Assembly: GCA_017427185.1 (NCBI GenBank)
Contig: JAFRTJ010000020.1
Coordinates: 1 to 64,000, forward strand
Direction: 5' to 3'
DNA length: 64,000 nt
Origin: Bacteroidaceae bacterium
GTDB taxonomy: Bacteria; Bacteroidota; Bacteroidia; Bacteroidales; Bacteroidaceae
The notes below the pieces were generated by a model. That model was given only the letters and a program-made list of their open reading frames with translations. It was not told the origin of the DNA and made no database searches. The position numbers were made by a program, and so were the translations under genes. Shown in pieces: positions 57,201 to 64,000 of this stretch (position 1 is the first letter of the stretch; every line of letters begins with the position of its first letter).

Positions 57201-57764
57201 AGACGAATAAGCCACTGCGTCGCAGTCCTGGAAGTAGATGCGCTTCACCTTCGACTCGCCTGTAAAGCCATGGTCGGCCACGCAGCCCAGATGGGTATGA
57301 TCCTTGAAGAAGCCCACCAGGTCGTTGATGAGGACTACCTCGCCACTGCCCGGCAGCGACTCCTCGTCGATGCTGGCGGCGGTAATGTAGGCCTTCTCGG
57401 CATTCACGTACCAGCCGTCTTTATCGCGATACCATCCGTAGTCACTGGGATTGTGAATACTGGTATTGAAGAACCGCGTGTAGTTGTTCTCCGTGATGTA
57501 CGTGTACTTCACACCCTTGTAGAGGTACGTATAGTCACTACTCGGTGCCCGTTTCGGCACGCGTTGCGGCTTGACCGACGAGCCATCGCGCAGTTCCACT
57601 TCATCGGCGACACTGTCGACTGCCACCTCATCAGCAATGCTGTCGGCGATGCTGTCGGCTGTCACCTCATCAGCAATGCTGTCAGCAACCTCGGCTTGTG
57701 CCCATGTGCCCGTGCCTGCTATCGTCAGCCATAGGGCAAGTGTTGTCAGGATTTCTTTTTTCAT
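51009..57764 (-). CDS. Giant BspA-like leucine-rich-repeat surface protein, 2251 aa
   Basis: First gene of the operon. Signal peptide (LTTLALWLTIAGTGTWAQA), then a DSIADEV-type repeat longer than in the sister protein, the shared YKGVKYTYITENNYTRFF domain, one YND module, a central Ala-rich helical domain (~525-775, IAEIALTYFSAGTGKAGTSA and KEALQKSLLMQASKMMLKNK), two more YND modules, BspA-type LRR_5 units (FYGCRNLKEITIP, FQGCKSLRSITISAD) and the same C-terminal ~80 residues including YDLSGRRIDGNTKGIVI. Overall it is the 2785-aa protein with three fewer YND modules. The two helical domains are alike in position and composition but have clearly different sequences. Likely surface-exposed; ligand unknown. 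Confidence 0.85.
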   Translation of the reverse strand: MKKEILTTLALWLTIAGTGTWAQAEVADSIADEVTADSIADSIADEVAVDSVADEVELRDGSSVKPQRVPKRAPSSDYTYLYKGVKYTYITENNYTRFFNTSIHNPSDYGWYRDKDGWYVNAEKAYITAASIDEESLPGSGEVVLINDLVGFFKDHTHLGCVADHGFTGESKVKRIYFQDCDAVAYSSNTSPYFFIGHLAFANAPQLEKVDLMQYVTEGDNHWEPMPVSAVKRIWDNMLEGSPNAFIRVSSSTLDDYKSSGVWAAVKDRFISYEPSGYAIDECGARYRCMLAEDNKTYLTNDGTLTEEVMKQLRLWNADYQGFNARQLMAENTDATIYYTTIESADPDYLKSHDGVLRIYNDVGSYYNYKTLAVRRGAFTNCEDLKAVEFWQTNGHTENSYSDLKMVIENCAFRGCKNLKEIRMYYYVQDGDDHWETLGPEDVIPGDDIFGWKADFDSHDVLPLDVDDPEVRIIVSPTRYMDFINDPNWSQYSHCIVPADYEPTTWNAINEGGLTYDYASKTPNAATSSQVVTVEPSWWNVPFAIAEIALTYFSAGTGKAGTSAATEATKLGTEMALLNEQAAALNAGINSAKDLTQGIGFKSFLYAAQYHHTPVKFLGGEAFRKAMGPNALSQMYNLLNNMGSCRNYIVLLDKQLVLDTKAAKLLCDVVKKVAGARLLEVTGEISAKEALQKSLLMQASKMMLKNKLANITLASTLSSYVGSRMIGQFQPFSGQVNTDEMKNGLADNLAANIHQVGLVGFGMTTPDKKLIYHTYIKEADPNQTDFTIYNDIGSVYNYRTVGVSRDAFQGNTKVQRIKFAESRSSKYDSYASLLFTIPDSAFAGCTSLKEFDLRYQTARGGETALGPENFVICGDSIFAGCDSTKLRIIVSEDRLQDFLDNPSWAKYSRYLTTGSLAEKKATSGYGVNYAYAYTDNSTRHITYGMGHEIEHLYAYEADSKFLDKNDGALGLFNDVGNWNNYHLDYVKKGAFRDNQKLKEVSFWNINGVSIFGEAYADIDITLQDECFKNCQNLESMGLVYLSHATTTRGSVKPLTPNTLRLGDRVFDNTPKLRLKMMPTQVEAFLADSAWASYKDKFTPCLFKPVDSKVKSILSDLRYTLHCSTMNNAWNVIDAMRLKEKGFSWLNGKFAKTDIEEFPEFKIFETAGLDYVGGSWFLSCENLRNIELPSTVKHIGGWAFYGCRNLKEITIPTAVETIDACAFQYSGLKSVCCEGTKPAKLDYSVFDLSNYNGFTIYVPAEAVDAYKTAWPSYAQYIVSDTERPVIHYVKTTKVGELAEKLGLQTIMDDKYLMGLVGQYQKFDSLVVEGPLNGVDVGVLRFLGGANVNNSEPTAGRLCYLNLYGAELKKDTEHPYQCWGSNDYLEEDNMVGDFMFTYCDKLQTVILPKSAKKIGENVFEQAHGLRHLAIGDDTKEADNELFEDNHEQLEELVFLGNVCTSDDKTCWEPGAEAVYVPGHNMAQFMGRNEITSSCPMVTTAFKDAEAMSAFTRKGHFFPSEYRQLTCIDGILNDKVESFDELGLFNNVINLGSAFNGCTALKSVTLPDSLQYMGYSAFQGCKSLRSITISADSVPSLEKGAFRDLPSDFRVYVPKTHTKRYREAWPEYADHIVGSEINIDDVIEVTLTCPNTLGAALGLTVLSKNNGVSNDERGREESVNNLRVVGIEGDYNHITKLKVNGPISGQDLAVMRYLAGYCPWTDKPNLAGALEYIDLYDAQLEPSNWRFAQDKLTTRIDQVEVKDVLPAYAFLQCYQLKTLILPKSLKEIRSRAMMQCENLETVVIGDSIETLNWSAFDDDVSLTRMYLLANKKPELDADNFVWRNLCNNYNPTFDAFYVRPSLYNDYIKDMAYVGNSWQRTNNISKGVFEDDASFASFAAHAAATEDDLADVTSVKGWFKDHADITDLTPLRYTLVDSLFTTDMQPLTQLERIAMPVTLTSVGDEAFSKATKLRFVDFQLCDTLDLMNSLKDGGLQRIGLTERTLCYMPAKYGETDETNVAVMNGSGFRTKTFRLYDDADYCVPMAITAENVENTRTLGRSDAPYTVCLPYSLDIPAGAKVYQLSGRSDNELIFAQYTGKMQALQPYLVWAEFEYALLNVNGETLLPASGGSTYGGQLQSPGFVMRGTLNTIGHDEAVDLGAYVMNDDAKWHPVQSDTEAQSTVTIPPYRCYLLQSRQGSTRASLGMTLEDASGVEHLRTIDSDGTERVYDLSGRRIDGNTKGIVIKNGRKIINQ

Positions 57765-57877
57765 TGAATTACTATTGTTATTTTTTTATGTTCCATATAT
57801 GCTATGCGTGCCGTTTCTTGTACAGGGGCTTGTAAGCAGACGTCGAAAATAGCACTACATGTCTTTCAATTATTTTG

Positions 57878-57885
57878 CAAAAATA
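57878..57885 (-). promoter_or_regulatory. -7 box of the LRR/lipoprotein/legumain operon
   Basis: TATTTTTG on the minus strand, preceded by an A/T-only -33 area. It leaves a ~105-nt leader before the first LRR gene. No other promoter-like site is evident between the six genes (gaps of 6-42 nt). Confidence 0.5.
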
Positions 57886-58034
57886 CAACTTTTTTTTTAA
57901 AAAAATGTAACTATCGAGAAAAACTCTGATTTTGTTGCGAAGAAAACCGCATTATGCACAGAAAACCGCATTTCTCATTAACGAGAGTCTACGAAAAAAG
58001 TTGCCACCTCCAAGAATAGTCATTCTCAGGGGAA

Positions 58035-58154
58035 CAACGTGTTGTTTTGGGTGTTTCAACGTGTTGTTTGGGGTGTTTCAACGTGTTGTCTGGGGTGTTT
58101 TAACGTGTTGCGTGGGCGGTTTTGATGTCTTGACAGGGCTTTTTCGACACGTTG
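58035..58154. repeat. CAACGTGTTG tandem array (element copy 3)
   Basis: Four cores (at 58035, 58057, 58079 and 58101) recur with an exact 22-bp period, separated by T/G-rich spacers (TTTTGGGTGTTT type). A fifth, inverted core (CGACACGTTG, 58145-58154) follows. Same core as the elements at 7487 and 37765 but in tandem. It lies between the AraC gene and the LRR operon promoter. Confidence 0.8.
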
Positions 58155-58340
58155 AAACTGCCGCCTCGGGGAGAGCTTGTTTTGCAAGTGACTGATTATC
58201 AGGAAGGTAGAAATGTAAAGAGAGTGAAGCGTGACAATTGGGACAAAAGACAGTCCATTTTTTTTCACCCTCCTATTGCGTACGTATGGTCCTCCGTTTT
58301 GTTCTGGGGGGGGAAGCCTTAAGAATCAGGAAAACCCACT

Positions 58341-59195
58341 TTACAAATACTGCTTCTCCTTTCTGTACTGCAAGGGAGTCACGCCCAACAATCGCTTGAA
58401 CAGATTGATGAAATAAGAACTGTCGCCAAAGGAAAGCGAGTCGCTGATTTCCTTTATACTCTTGTTTGTGGCAAGCAGTTCCAGTTCGGCTCGCTCGATA
58501 CGTTTGCTGTTGATATAGGTAACAGGCGTCATCCCCATCGCTTGCTTGAACACACGAATATAATGGTCCCTGCTCATGCAAGCAATGGTTGCCAATGTCT
58601 CTTCCGTTATCTTCTCGCCCAAGTGTTGCTGTATGTACAGGAGCGAGTTGTTGATATGCCGATTGTTGAACTCTATTCTCTGTTTGGCATTCTCCAGGAA
58701 ACGTGATATCAGAATATACAGGATGCCTCTTGACTCCACCTTGTTTGTCAGGTCACGCTTTCGGTTTTTCTCCAGTTTCTCTGCCAGATCAGCCTGGTTA
58801 TCGTAGATTTGGGGATTGAAGTTGGAAAGTGCCATGGTAGGATTCAGCCTGCACAGCCTTTGGAAGAGCGCCAGATCAATTTCCGTACCTTTCACCTCGG
58901 TAGGGAGCAGTAATTTGTCCAACAGGCAATCACCCAACTGAGGGTCTTCGTAAACGTGCAGATAATAATGGGAAAAGGACGAATTGCAGACGCAATTGTG
59001 TTTCACATAAGCAGGAATGTAATACATGTATCCCTTTTTCAAAGGCTGCACATGGCCAGCCAATTCCACTTGAGCCTCTCCCTCGGTAACGTAATACAAT
59101 CGTGCGAATGGACTTCTCACATTCTTCCAGTTCCAGTTTGCCTGGCGTTCAGCAAACCCGACATTGAGCGTAAACAAATGCATATAAACATTCAT
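58341..59195 (-). CDS. AraC-family transcription regulator
   Basis: 284 aa. N-terminal cupin-like sugar-sensing domain (RLYYVTEGEAQVELAGHVQPL, then YIPAYVKHNC). C-terminal double helix-turn-helix (~185-284): ETLATIACMSRDHYIRVFKQ with GMTPVTYINSKRIERAELEL, and IKEISDSLSFGDSSYFINLF with GVTPLQYRKE, the AraC signature. Follows the L-fucose isomerase gene by 106 nt on the same strand; an inverted repeat and a -7 box lie in the gap. Likely regulates sugar genes nearby; the LRR operon starts 576 nt downstream on the same strand and could be another target. Confidence 0.88.
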   Translation of the reverse strand: MNVYMHLFTLNVGFAERQANWNWKNVRSPFARLYYVTEGEAQVELAGHVQPLKKGYMYYIPAYVKHNCVCNSSFSHYYLHVYEDPQLGDCLLDKLLLPTEVKGTEIDLALFQRLCRLNPTMALSNFNPQIYDNQADLAEKLEKNRKRDLTNKVESRGILYILISRFLENAKQRIEFNNRHINNSLLYIQQHLGEKITEETLATIACMSRDHYIRVFKQAMGMTPVTYINSKRIERAELELLATNKSIKEISDSLSFGDSSYFINLFKRLLGVTPLQYRKEKQYL

Positions 59196-59225
59196 AACCG
59201 AAAAGCCTTCATCACGAAAAAAAAG

Positions 59226-59283
59226 TTTCTGCCTGCAAATATATCAATTAGTTCTCAACTTGACATCATTTTGCAGGCAGAAA
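59226..59283 (-). promoter_or_regulatory. 14-bp inverted repeat overlapping the AraC gene promoter
   Basis: TTTCTGCCTGCAAA (59226-59239) and TTTGCAGGCAGAAA (59270-59283) are perfect inverted repeats 30 nt apart. On the minus strand TATATTTG (59236-59243), a good -7 box for the AraC gene, overlaps the inner arm; an eight-T run follows the repeat. It may be an operator (autoregulation), the fucI terminator, or both. Confidence 0.6.
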
Positions 59284-59301
59284 TACGACAAAAAGGGGGA
59301 A

Positions 59302-61086
59302 TCACCCTTTATAAATCGGTCCAAAGTTCTTGCATGCACGGAAGTCTGCTCCCTCCTTATCCATTCCGAACGCATTCCATGCTGCCGGACGGAATATCTG
59401 GTCATCAGGGACATTATGCATGCATACAGGTATGCGCAGCATGGAGGCTAACGTAATGAGGTCAGCACCCACATGCCCGTATGCAATGGCTCCATGATTA
59501 GCGCCCCAATTGTTCATTACTGAATACACATCCTTGAACGCATCTTTTGACGGATCGAGACGAGGCACGAACCAAGTGGTTGGCCAGGTGGGATCGGTAC
59601 GCTTATTCAGAATCTCATGAATCTCAGGCTCCACATCGGCTGTCCATCCTTCTGCGATCTGCAATACAGGCCCCAATCCCTTGACAAGGTTCAGACGAGC
59701 CATGGTAAGAGGCATGTTTCCCCGGCTGAGGAAGTTGCTTGAGTATCCTCCTCCACGGAAATAGTCACGGTCAGCAGGACACCAATTCGTGGCAGCGAGA
59801 CAAGCCTCCACATCGGCTTCGGTCATATCCCAAGGACACTTCATCACGTGGTTGCCTTCTGTATCCACACTCTCGCCCGTTGCATCCAATGTCGTTGCTC
59901 CAGAGTTGATAAGATGAATCATGCCATTGGCTGCCAAGCCGCTCAACTTGCGATGAGTCACCCGCTCTACCGCCTCAGGACTCCAATAGGTGCGGACATC
60001 AGAGAAAATGGCAGCACGATTGGTAAGCAGATGCTCAAAAAGCATCGTCAGGCCGTTGCACGCATCGTTCTCTGTAGCCAATACAATAGCCTCGCGAATG
60101 CCATTCCAATCGAAAGAGGAATTAAGGATAGATTCTGAGAAATCACCATTCGGCATAAAATCCGTCCATTGACGCTGACCTTGGAAACCACCCGCAATGG
60201 CATTGTGTCCCAATGACTCTTCTTTGAATCCTGCCTCCAAAAGTTTAGGATTGCCCTTCATGAGGTCACGAATAATCATGGTCATCTTGACCACAAACTC
60301 CCAATCAGCATCCTTTTCCTCGCGACTCTTTGTCTTCTCAGGACGATTCTTGTCAAACCCCTCCTTAGTCATGCAATATTTGCGCGTCCACGAGATGGCT
60401 TTCTCATATTCCTCCTTATCATAGATACCTTCTTTGACACGACGGATGATCTCGCTCATATCCACTTGTTCGGCACGGATTCCCAGATATTCCTGCAGAA
60501 AATCGGCATTCACGATGCTGCCTGCAATACCCATTGCCACATTGCCCACACTAAGATAACTGCGTCCACGCATGGTTGCCACAGCCTGAGCGGCACGAGC
60601 CCAACGCAGGATTTTCTCGGCAACATCTGTAGGTATCGTATTGTCATCAAGATCCTGCACATCATGTCCATAGATGCCAAAGGCAGGGAGTCCCTTTTGG
60701 GCATGAGCAGCCAATACAGCTGCCAGATACACAGCACCAGGACGTTCCGTTCCATTGAATCCCCAAACAGCTTTAGGGTAATAAGGATTCATGTCCATCG
60801 TCTCAGAGCCGTAGCACCAGCAGCTGGTCACACTTATTGTGGCACCCACTCCCTCGCGCTCGAACTTCTCTGCACACTTAGCAGCCTCAGCCACACGGCC
60901 AATCGTGGTATCGGCAATCACGCATTCTACAGGACTTCCGTCCCCATTGCATACATTTGAGGAAATCAGCTTACCTACGGCTTGAGCCAATGCCATTGTC
61001 TTTTCCTCAAGACTCTCTCTCACGCCGCCCTGACGTCCATCGATGGTAGGGCGGATACCAATTTGGGGATAATTCATATTCTTCAT
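59302..61086 (-). CDS. fucI: L-fucose isomerase
   Basis: 594 aa, full length. [20 protein letters not shown] start (ATG 61086; 61077 is an alternative), [51 protein letters not shown], then the metal/active-site regions [20 protein letters not shown] (Glu and Asp) and [20 protein letters not shown] (His). Very close to the Bacteroides enzyme. Converts L-fucose to L-fuculose in the cytoplasm. Own promoter; diverges from proC. No fucA or FGGY-type fucK is in the window. Confidence 0.95.
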   Translation of the reverse strand: MKNMNYPQIGIRPTIDGRQGGVRESLEEKTMALAQAVGKLISSNVCNGDGSPVECVIADTTIGRVAEAAKCAEKFEREGVGATISVTSCWCYGSETMDMNPYYPKAVWGFNGTERPGAVYLAAVLAAHAQKGLPAFGIYGHDVQDLDDNTIPTDVAEKILRWARAAQAVATMRGRSYLSVGNVAMGIAGSIVNADFLQEYLGIRAEQVDMSEIIRRVKEGIYDKEEYEKAISWTRKYCMTKEGFDKNRPEKTKSREEKDADWEFVVKMTMIIRDLMKGNPKLLEAGFKEESLGHNAIAGGFQGQRQWTDFMPNGDFSESILNSSFDWNGIREAIVLATENDACNGLTMLFEHLLTNRAAIFSDVRTYWSPEAVERVTHRKLSGLAANGMIHLINSGATTLDATGESVDTEGNHVMKCPWDMTEADVEACLAATNWCPADRDYFRGGGYSSNFLSRGNMPLTMARLNLVKGLGPVLQIAEGWTADVEPEIHEILNKRTDPTWPTTWFVPRLDPSKDAFKDVYSVMNNWGANHGAIAYGHVGADLITLASMLRIPVCMHNVPDDQIFRPAAWNAFGMDKEGADFRACKNFGPIYKG

Positions 61087-61112
61087 CTGATTAAAATTAG
61101 GGTTATTTTTGA

Positions 61113-61143
61113 CAAAGATAAACGTTTATGCCCATAAACCAAT
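61113..61143 (-). promoter_or_regulatory. Promoter of fucI
   Basis: On the minus strand ATTG (61140-61143), 19 nt, TATCTTTG (61113-61120), 27 nt before the start codon. Confidence 0.65.
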
Positions 61144-61364
61144 AAAAGAATTTCGATGAAAAATTGGACAAAATCGACAAACATCTATTCTGCCATCAAA
61201 AAACGCTAAAAAAAATCATCTCGTCATATCAGACCACACGGCTATATCTTTCTGTAAAGAATGGATGGACTAAGAAACGAAGGATGAAACCACATTTTAC
61301 AAAACTATTTTCCAAAGAAGGCAGACAAAAATTCCTGTTGATTAATAATTAAAGAAGATACTTA
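61144..61364. other. fucI-proC intergenic region, remainder
   Basis: AT-rich sequence between the two divergent promoters. No gene, operator palindrome or RNA structure was recognised. Confidence 0.35.
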
Positions 61365-61395
61365 CTTGCAGAACGAGAAAAAAGTTGTACTTTTG
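61365..61395 (+). promoter_or_regulatory. Promoter of proC
   Basis: CTTG (61365-61368), 19 nt, TACTTTTG (61388-61395), 25 nt before the ATG at 61421. Confidence 0.65.
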
Positions 61396-61420
61396 CATTG
61401 CAATTCACAAACAGTAGAAT

Positions 61421-62200
61421 ATGAAAATTTCCATCATTGGCGCAGGAAACATGGGAGGAGCAACCGCACGCGGCATTGCCCAAGGCACCATCATTTCCAC
61501 AAACGACATCGCCATCAGCAACCCCAGCAAAGGCAAACTGAACGCCATCAAGGCTGACTTTCCTGACATCATCGTTACACAGGACAACAAGGAATGCGTG
61601 AAAAATGCAGACTGGGTAATCTTAGCTGTGAAGCCCTGGAAACTGCAAGAGGTAATCGACGAGATTCGTGAATGCCTGGCTCATGGAGCCATCCTCTGCA
61701 GCATGGCAGGAGGTGTCAGTATCCAGAAGATAGAGGAGATGCTCAACGATTCCAAGCGTCCCATCTATCAAATCATCCCCAACACCGCCATCGCTGTTCG
61801 GCAAAGCATGACCTTCATTGCCAGCAAGAACAGCACAAGCGAGAAGGACCAGCAAATCCTGGATATTTTCAAAGAACTGGGAGAAGCCATGCTGGTGGAG
61901 GAACGACTCATGGGAGCAGGAATGGCATTAGCCAGCTGTGGCATTGCCTATGCCTTCCGATACATCCGCGCAGCCACAGAAGGTGGTGTGGAACTGGGAC
62001 TTTATGCAAGAGATGCCCAACACATCGTGCAGCAGACGCTCAAAGGTGCCGTTGAACTTCTGGAAGCAACCAATGGGCATCCTGAAGCAGAAATCGACAA
62101 GGTGACAACCCCTGGCGGAATCACCATCCGAGGACTCAACGCAATGGAGCAGAACGGGTTCAGCAACATCGTGATTCAAGGACTGAAAGCCAGCAAATAA
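61421..62200 (+). CDS. proC: Pyrroline-5-carboxylate reductase
   Basis: 259 aa. Rossmann motif MKISIIGAGNMGGATARGI at the N-terminus, VILAVKPWKLQEVI, AGGVSIQKIEEML, and the C-terminal signature EIDKVTTPGGITIRGLNAME. Reduces pyrroline-5-carboxylate to L-proline with NAD(P)H in the last step of proline synthesis. 45 nt before the FucP-like gene on the same strand, so the two may be co-transcribed although their jobs are unrelated. Confidence 0.93.
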   Translation: MKISIIGAGNMGGATARGIAQGTIISTNDIAISNPSKGKLNAIKADFPDIIVTQDNKECVKNADWVILAVKPWKLQEVIDEIRECLAHGAILCSMAGGVSIQKIEEMLNDSKRPIYQIIPNTAIAVRQSMTFIASKNSTSEKDQQILDIFKELGEAMLVEERLMGAGMALASCGIAYAFRYIRAATEGGVELGLYARDAQHIVQQTLKGAVELLEATNGHPEAEIDKVTTPGGITIRGLNAMEQNGFSNIVIQGLKASK

Positions 62201-62245
62201 CAACACAGTCCTGACTTTTCTCAACGAAAACCAAAAGATAAACAA

Positions 62246-63457
62246 ATGAGCAAGACATCTCTGACTAACCGGAAATACGTAGTTCCGTTTATTCTCATAA
62301 CAACTCTTTTCTTCCTGTGGGGGTTCGCACGAGCCATGCTGGACGTACTGAACAAGCATTTCCAAGACACCCTGAACATATCCATCACACAGAGTTCTCT
62401 GATTCAAGTGAGCAGCTATCTGGCCTATTTCATGATGGCAATTCCCGCAGGCATATTCATCAACCGATATGGATACCGCAAAGGGGTTGTATTTGGATTG
62501 CTTCTCTTTGCTGTCGGCTCTTTTCTCTTCATTCCTGGCGCTCAGGTGGAAGCATTCTCTCTCTATCTGGGAGCCCTTTTCATCATCGCATGCGGATTGG
62601 CCTTTCTGGAGACAGCTGCCAACCCCTACTCTACCCTGCTTGGCCCCAAGGAGACATCCACCAGCCGACTGAATCTGAGTCAATCCTTCAATGGGTTGGG
62701 AAGCGCACTGGGTCCGTTCATCATGGGAGGATACCTCTTCAGCCAAGCTGACGCCAACCTGTCACTTCCCTATGCCGTAATGGGTATGGTGGTGGCTGTC
62801 GTTGCTGTCATCTTCAGCCGAGTGAACCTGCCTGAGATACAAAGCGATGACGCAAGTGAAGCAGAAACTCCCAAGCACCCCCTGAAAACACTAATGACAA
62901 ACCGCATGTTCCTGTTCGGCTTGTCTGCATTGTTGGCCTACGAAGTGAGTGAAATCAGCATCAACAGCTATTTCGTGAACTTCGTGACAGGTATGGGATG
63001 GATGAAAGCCGATGTGGCCAGCTATATACTTGGACTAAGCCTGTTCGTTTTCATGGGTGGTCGTTTTCTTGGCAGCTGGATCATGCGCAGCATCAAGGCT
63101 GAGCGCATGCTTTACTGGTGTGCTACAGGCAGTATCGTCAGCATTCTGCTGGTGATTCTGACCAGTATCTCTGAAACGAACGAGACATCGTGGACCCGTT
63201 ATCTCCCCGTCGCATTCCTCATGGCCAATTACCTTTGTGAAGCCATCATGTTCCCCACCATCTTTGCCTTGGCTGTACAGGGGTTGGGCAATCTGACCAA
63301 GAGCGCCGCCTCCATCCTGATGATGACTCCTGTGGGAGGATGCGGATTCCTGTTGATGGCTCTCATTGCAGATTACACCACCCTGATCATACCCTTCGCA
63401 TTGCCTTTGCTGGGATTCGTGATTGTCTGGGCCTATGCCCGCAAGAAATGCGCTTAA
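62246..63457 (+). CDS. fucP: FucP-type MFS sugar permease
   Basis: 403 aa with about twelve hydrophobic segments. The FucP family pattern is clear: FFLWGFARAMLDVLNKHFQD in helix 1 and YLAYFMMAIPAGIFINRYGY, GLAFLETAANPYSTLLGP and RLNLSQSFNGLGSALGPFIM. Imports a sugar with H+; L-fucose is likely because fucI lies 1.2 kb away, but glucose/galactose (GluP) permeases belong to the same subfamily. A PfkB kinase gene converges on it. Confidence 0.85.
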   Translation: MSKTSLTNRKYVVPFILITTLFFLWGFARAMLDVLNKHFQDTLNISITQSSLIQVSSYLAYFMMAIPAGIFINRYGYRKGVVFGLLLFAVGSFLFIPGAQVEAFSLYLGALFIIACGLAFLETAANPYSTLLGPKETSTSRLNLSQSFNGLGSALGPFIMGGYLFSQADANLSLPYAVMGMVVAVVAVIFSRVNLPEIQSDDASEAETPKHPLKTLMTNRMFLFGLSALLAYEVSEISINSYFVNFVTGMGWMKADVASYILGLSLFVFMGGRFLGSWIMRSIKAERMLYWCATGSIVSILLVILTSISETNETSWTRYLPVAFLMANYLCEAIMFPTIFALAVQGLGNLTKSAASILMMTPVGGCGFLLMALIADYTTLIIPFALPLLGFVIVWAYARKKCA

Positions 63458-63477
63458 GATAAGAAGAAAGTGTCGAA

Positions 63478-64000
63478 TCAGTCTCTCTGATCCTCAGGTA
63501 TTCGAGATACGACCTCCTCAAGCGTGCCACAGAAGGGACCCGCATGCTCCAATTTCAAAGTGGAAACTGCTGCTGCGAAATGGGCCGCTGCTGACACAGA
63601 GGCTCCCTGGCAACGTTGGAAAAGATATCCCATCACATACGTGTCACCACAACCTGTAGCATCCACCAATTCCACTGGTTCATAGGCAGGAATATCATAG
63701 AACTTGCCATCAGCATAAATGATGCTGCCAAAACTACCCAACGTCAAGAGAACCTCGCGGACGCCCCATTCTGCCAAGCGGCGAGCACCCTCGTACAAAT
63801 CCTTCTCACCCGTCAGGACGGACACTTCGTGTTCATTTACCTTCAGGATGTCCACATATTTAAGTGCCTCCAACTTATCTGGCCAATCCACTGGATAGAC
63901 CTTTTGGTCACGCACCTCTCGCAAGTATCCCTGAGCATCCACCACCAATGTGCCACGAGCGGACAAATGGCGAATCACGTCGAGTGAAAAGTCGTCTGCC
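63478..64000 (-). CDS. PfkB-family sugar kinase (3' part, runs off the right edge)
   Basis: 174 codons of the C-terminal half; the frame continues beyond 64000 through ADDFSLDVIRHL, so the GTG at 63978 is not the start. ILKVNEHEVSVLTGEKD and LLTLGSFGSIIYADGKFYDI precede the ATP/active-site motif VELVDATGCGDTYVMGYLFQ, in which the usual GAGD is GCGD with the catalytic Asp kept. Ribokinase/fructokinase-like fold; the sugar cannot be inferred from this part. Its place next to fucP suggests a sugar-use role. Confidence 0.85.
   Translation of the reverse strand, partial: ADDFSLDVIRHLSARGTLVVDAQGYLREVRDQKVYPVDWPDKLEALKYVDILKVNEHEVSVLTGEKDLYEGARRLAEWGVREVLLTLGSFGSIIYADGKFYDIPAYEPVELVDATGCGDTYVMGYLFQRCQGASVSAAAHFAAAVSTLKLEHAGPFCGTLEEVVSRIPEDQRD

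Noticed and set aside
41988..57764. Type IX secretion sorting domain at the end of the LRR proteins
   Set aside because: The YDLSGRR...KGI tail recalls it, but the same tail is frequent in Bacteroidales that lack this system, so it was not used as evidence for type IX export.
58306..58313. Run of eight G near the AraC gene end as a phase-variation tract
   Set aside because: It lies outside coding sequence, downstream of the AraC stop, and no promoter spacing depends on it.
63478..63978. Complete short kinase gene starting at GTG 63978
   Set aside because: The frame stays open to the window edge with family-like sequence, and half of the PfkB fold would be missing; it is a gene cut by the window boundary.
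1..64000. tRNA, rRNA, CRISPR arrays, insertion sequences, prophage genes
   Set aside because: Looked for by eye in the gaps and coding content; no cloverleaf with a CCA-type end, no regularly spaced direct repeats with unique spacers (the 22-bp array has no unique spacers), and no transposase or integrase.

Overview
The window looks like a chromosomal segment of a Prevotella-type gut or oral Bacteroidales. Evidence: promoters of the TTTG / TAnnTTTG type with about 19-20 nt spacing, few strong Shine-Dalgarno sites, Bacteroidales-only families (DUF3098, DUF2723, MG2-type surface proteins, BspA-like leucine-rich-repeat giants, GG-leader precursors), and a str-S10-spc-alpha ribosomal super-cluster in the Bacteroidetes order.

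Layout. 1-9.6 kb is an accessory region on the + strand: a 5'-truncated MG2-type surface protein, a small double-glycine-leader secreted protein with a Gly-Ser linker, a full-length MG2-type protein, a GH110 alpha-galactosidase, the orphan C-terminal tail of a lost surface protein, then a small hypothetical gene, a 133-nt element with paired ends and a stand-alone reverse transcriptase. 9.5-18.5 kb holds a secreted FAD oxidoreductase, an Hsp20 chaperone, a mini HExxH protein with a possible leader RNA, an SDR, a membrane zinc peptidase, DUF3098, a DUF2723 membrane glycosyltransferase-like protein and a membrane-anchored winged-helix regulator. 18.7-36.6 kb (- strand) is the ribosomal cluster rpsL-rpsG-fusA-rpsJ through rpoA-rplQ, with secY, map, infA and the short rpmJ; it has a promoter at one end and a strong terminator at the other. 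36.9-37.6 kb is a helical lipoprotein.

37.9-57.8 kb (- strand) is the most unusual block. It appears to be one six-gene operon: giant LRR protein (2251 aa), small lipoprotein, second giant LRR protein (2785 aa), near-identical small lipoprotein, a BMP/PnrA-like binding lipoprotein, and a lipoprotein that fuses a periplasmic-binding-protein fold to a legumain-like (C13) cysteine peptidase. Both giants carry a central Ala-rich helical/hydrophobic domain between LRR arrays. 58.3-64 kb is a sugar region: AraC regulator, L-fucose isomerase, proC, a FucP-like permease and the 3' part of a PfkB-family kinase that runs off the right edge. Fucose uptake and isomerisation together with GH110 suggest use of host mucin or blood-group glycans.

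Three families of intergenic repeats are visible: a roughly 60-bp element near the MG2/GH110 genes, CAACACGTTG-based palindromic elements at three places, and an 840-bp coding direct repeat within the LRR operon. The strongest candidates for an undescribed system are the LRR/lipoprotein/legumain operon, the reverse transcriptase with its paired-end leader, and the GG-leader/MG2 pair. All functional statements rest on motif recognition by eye; no database search was run.
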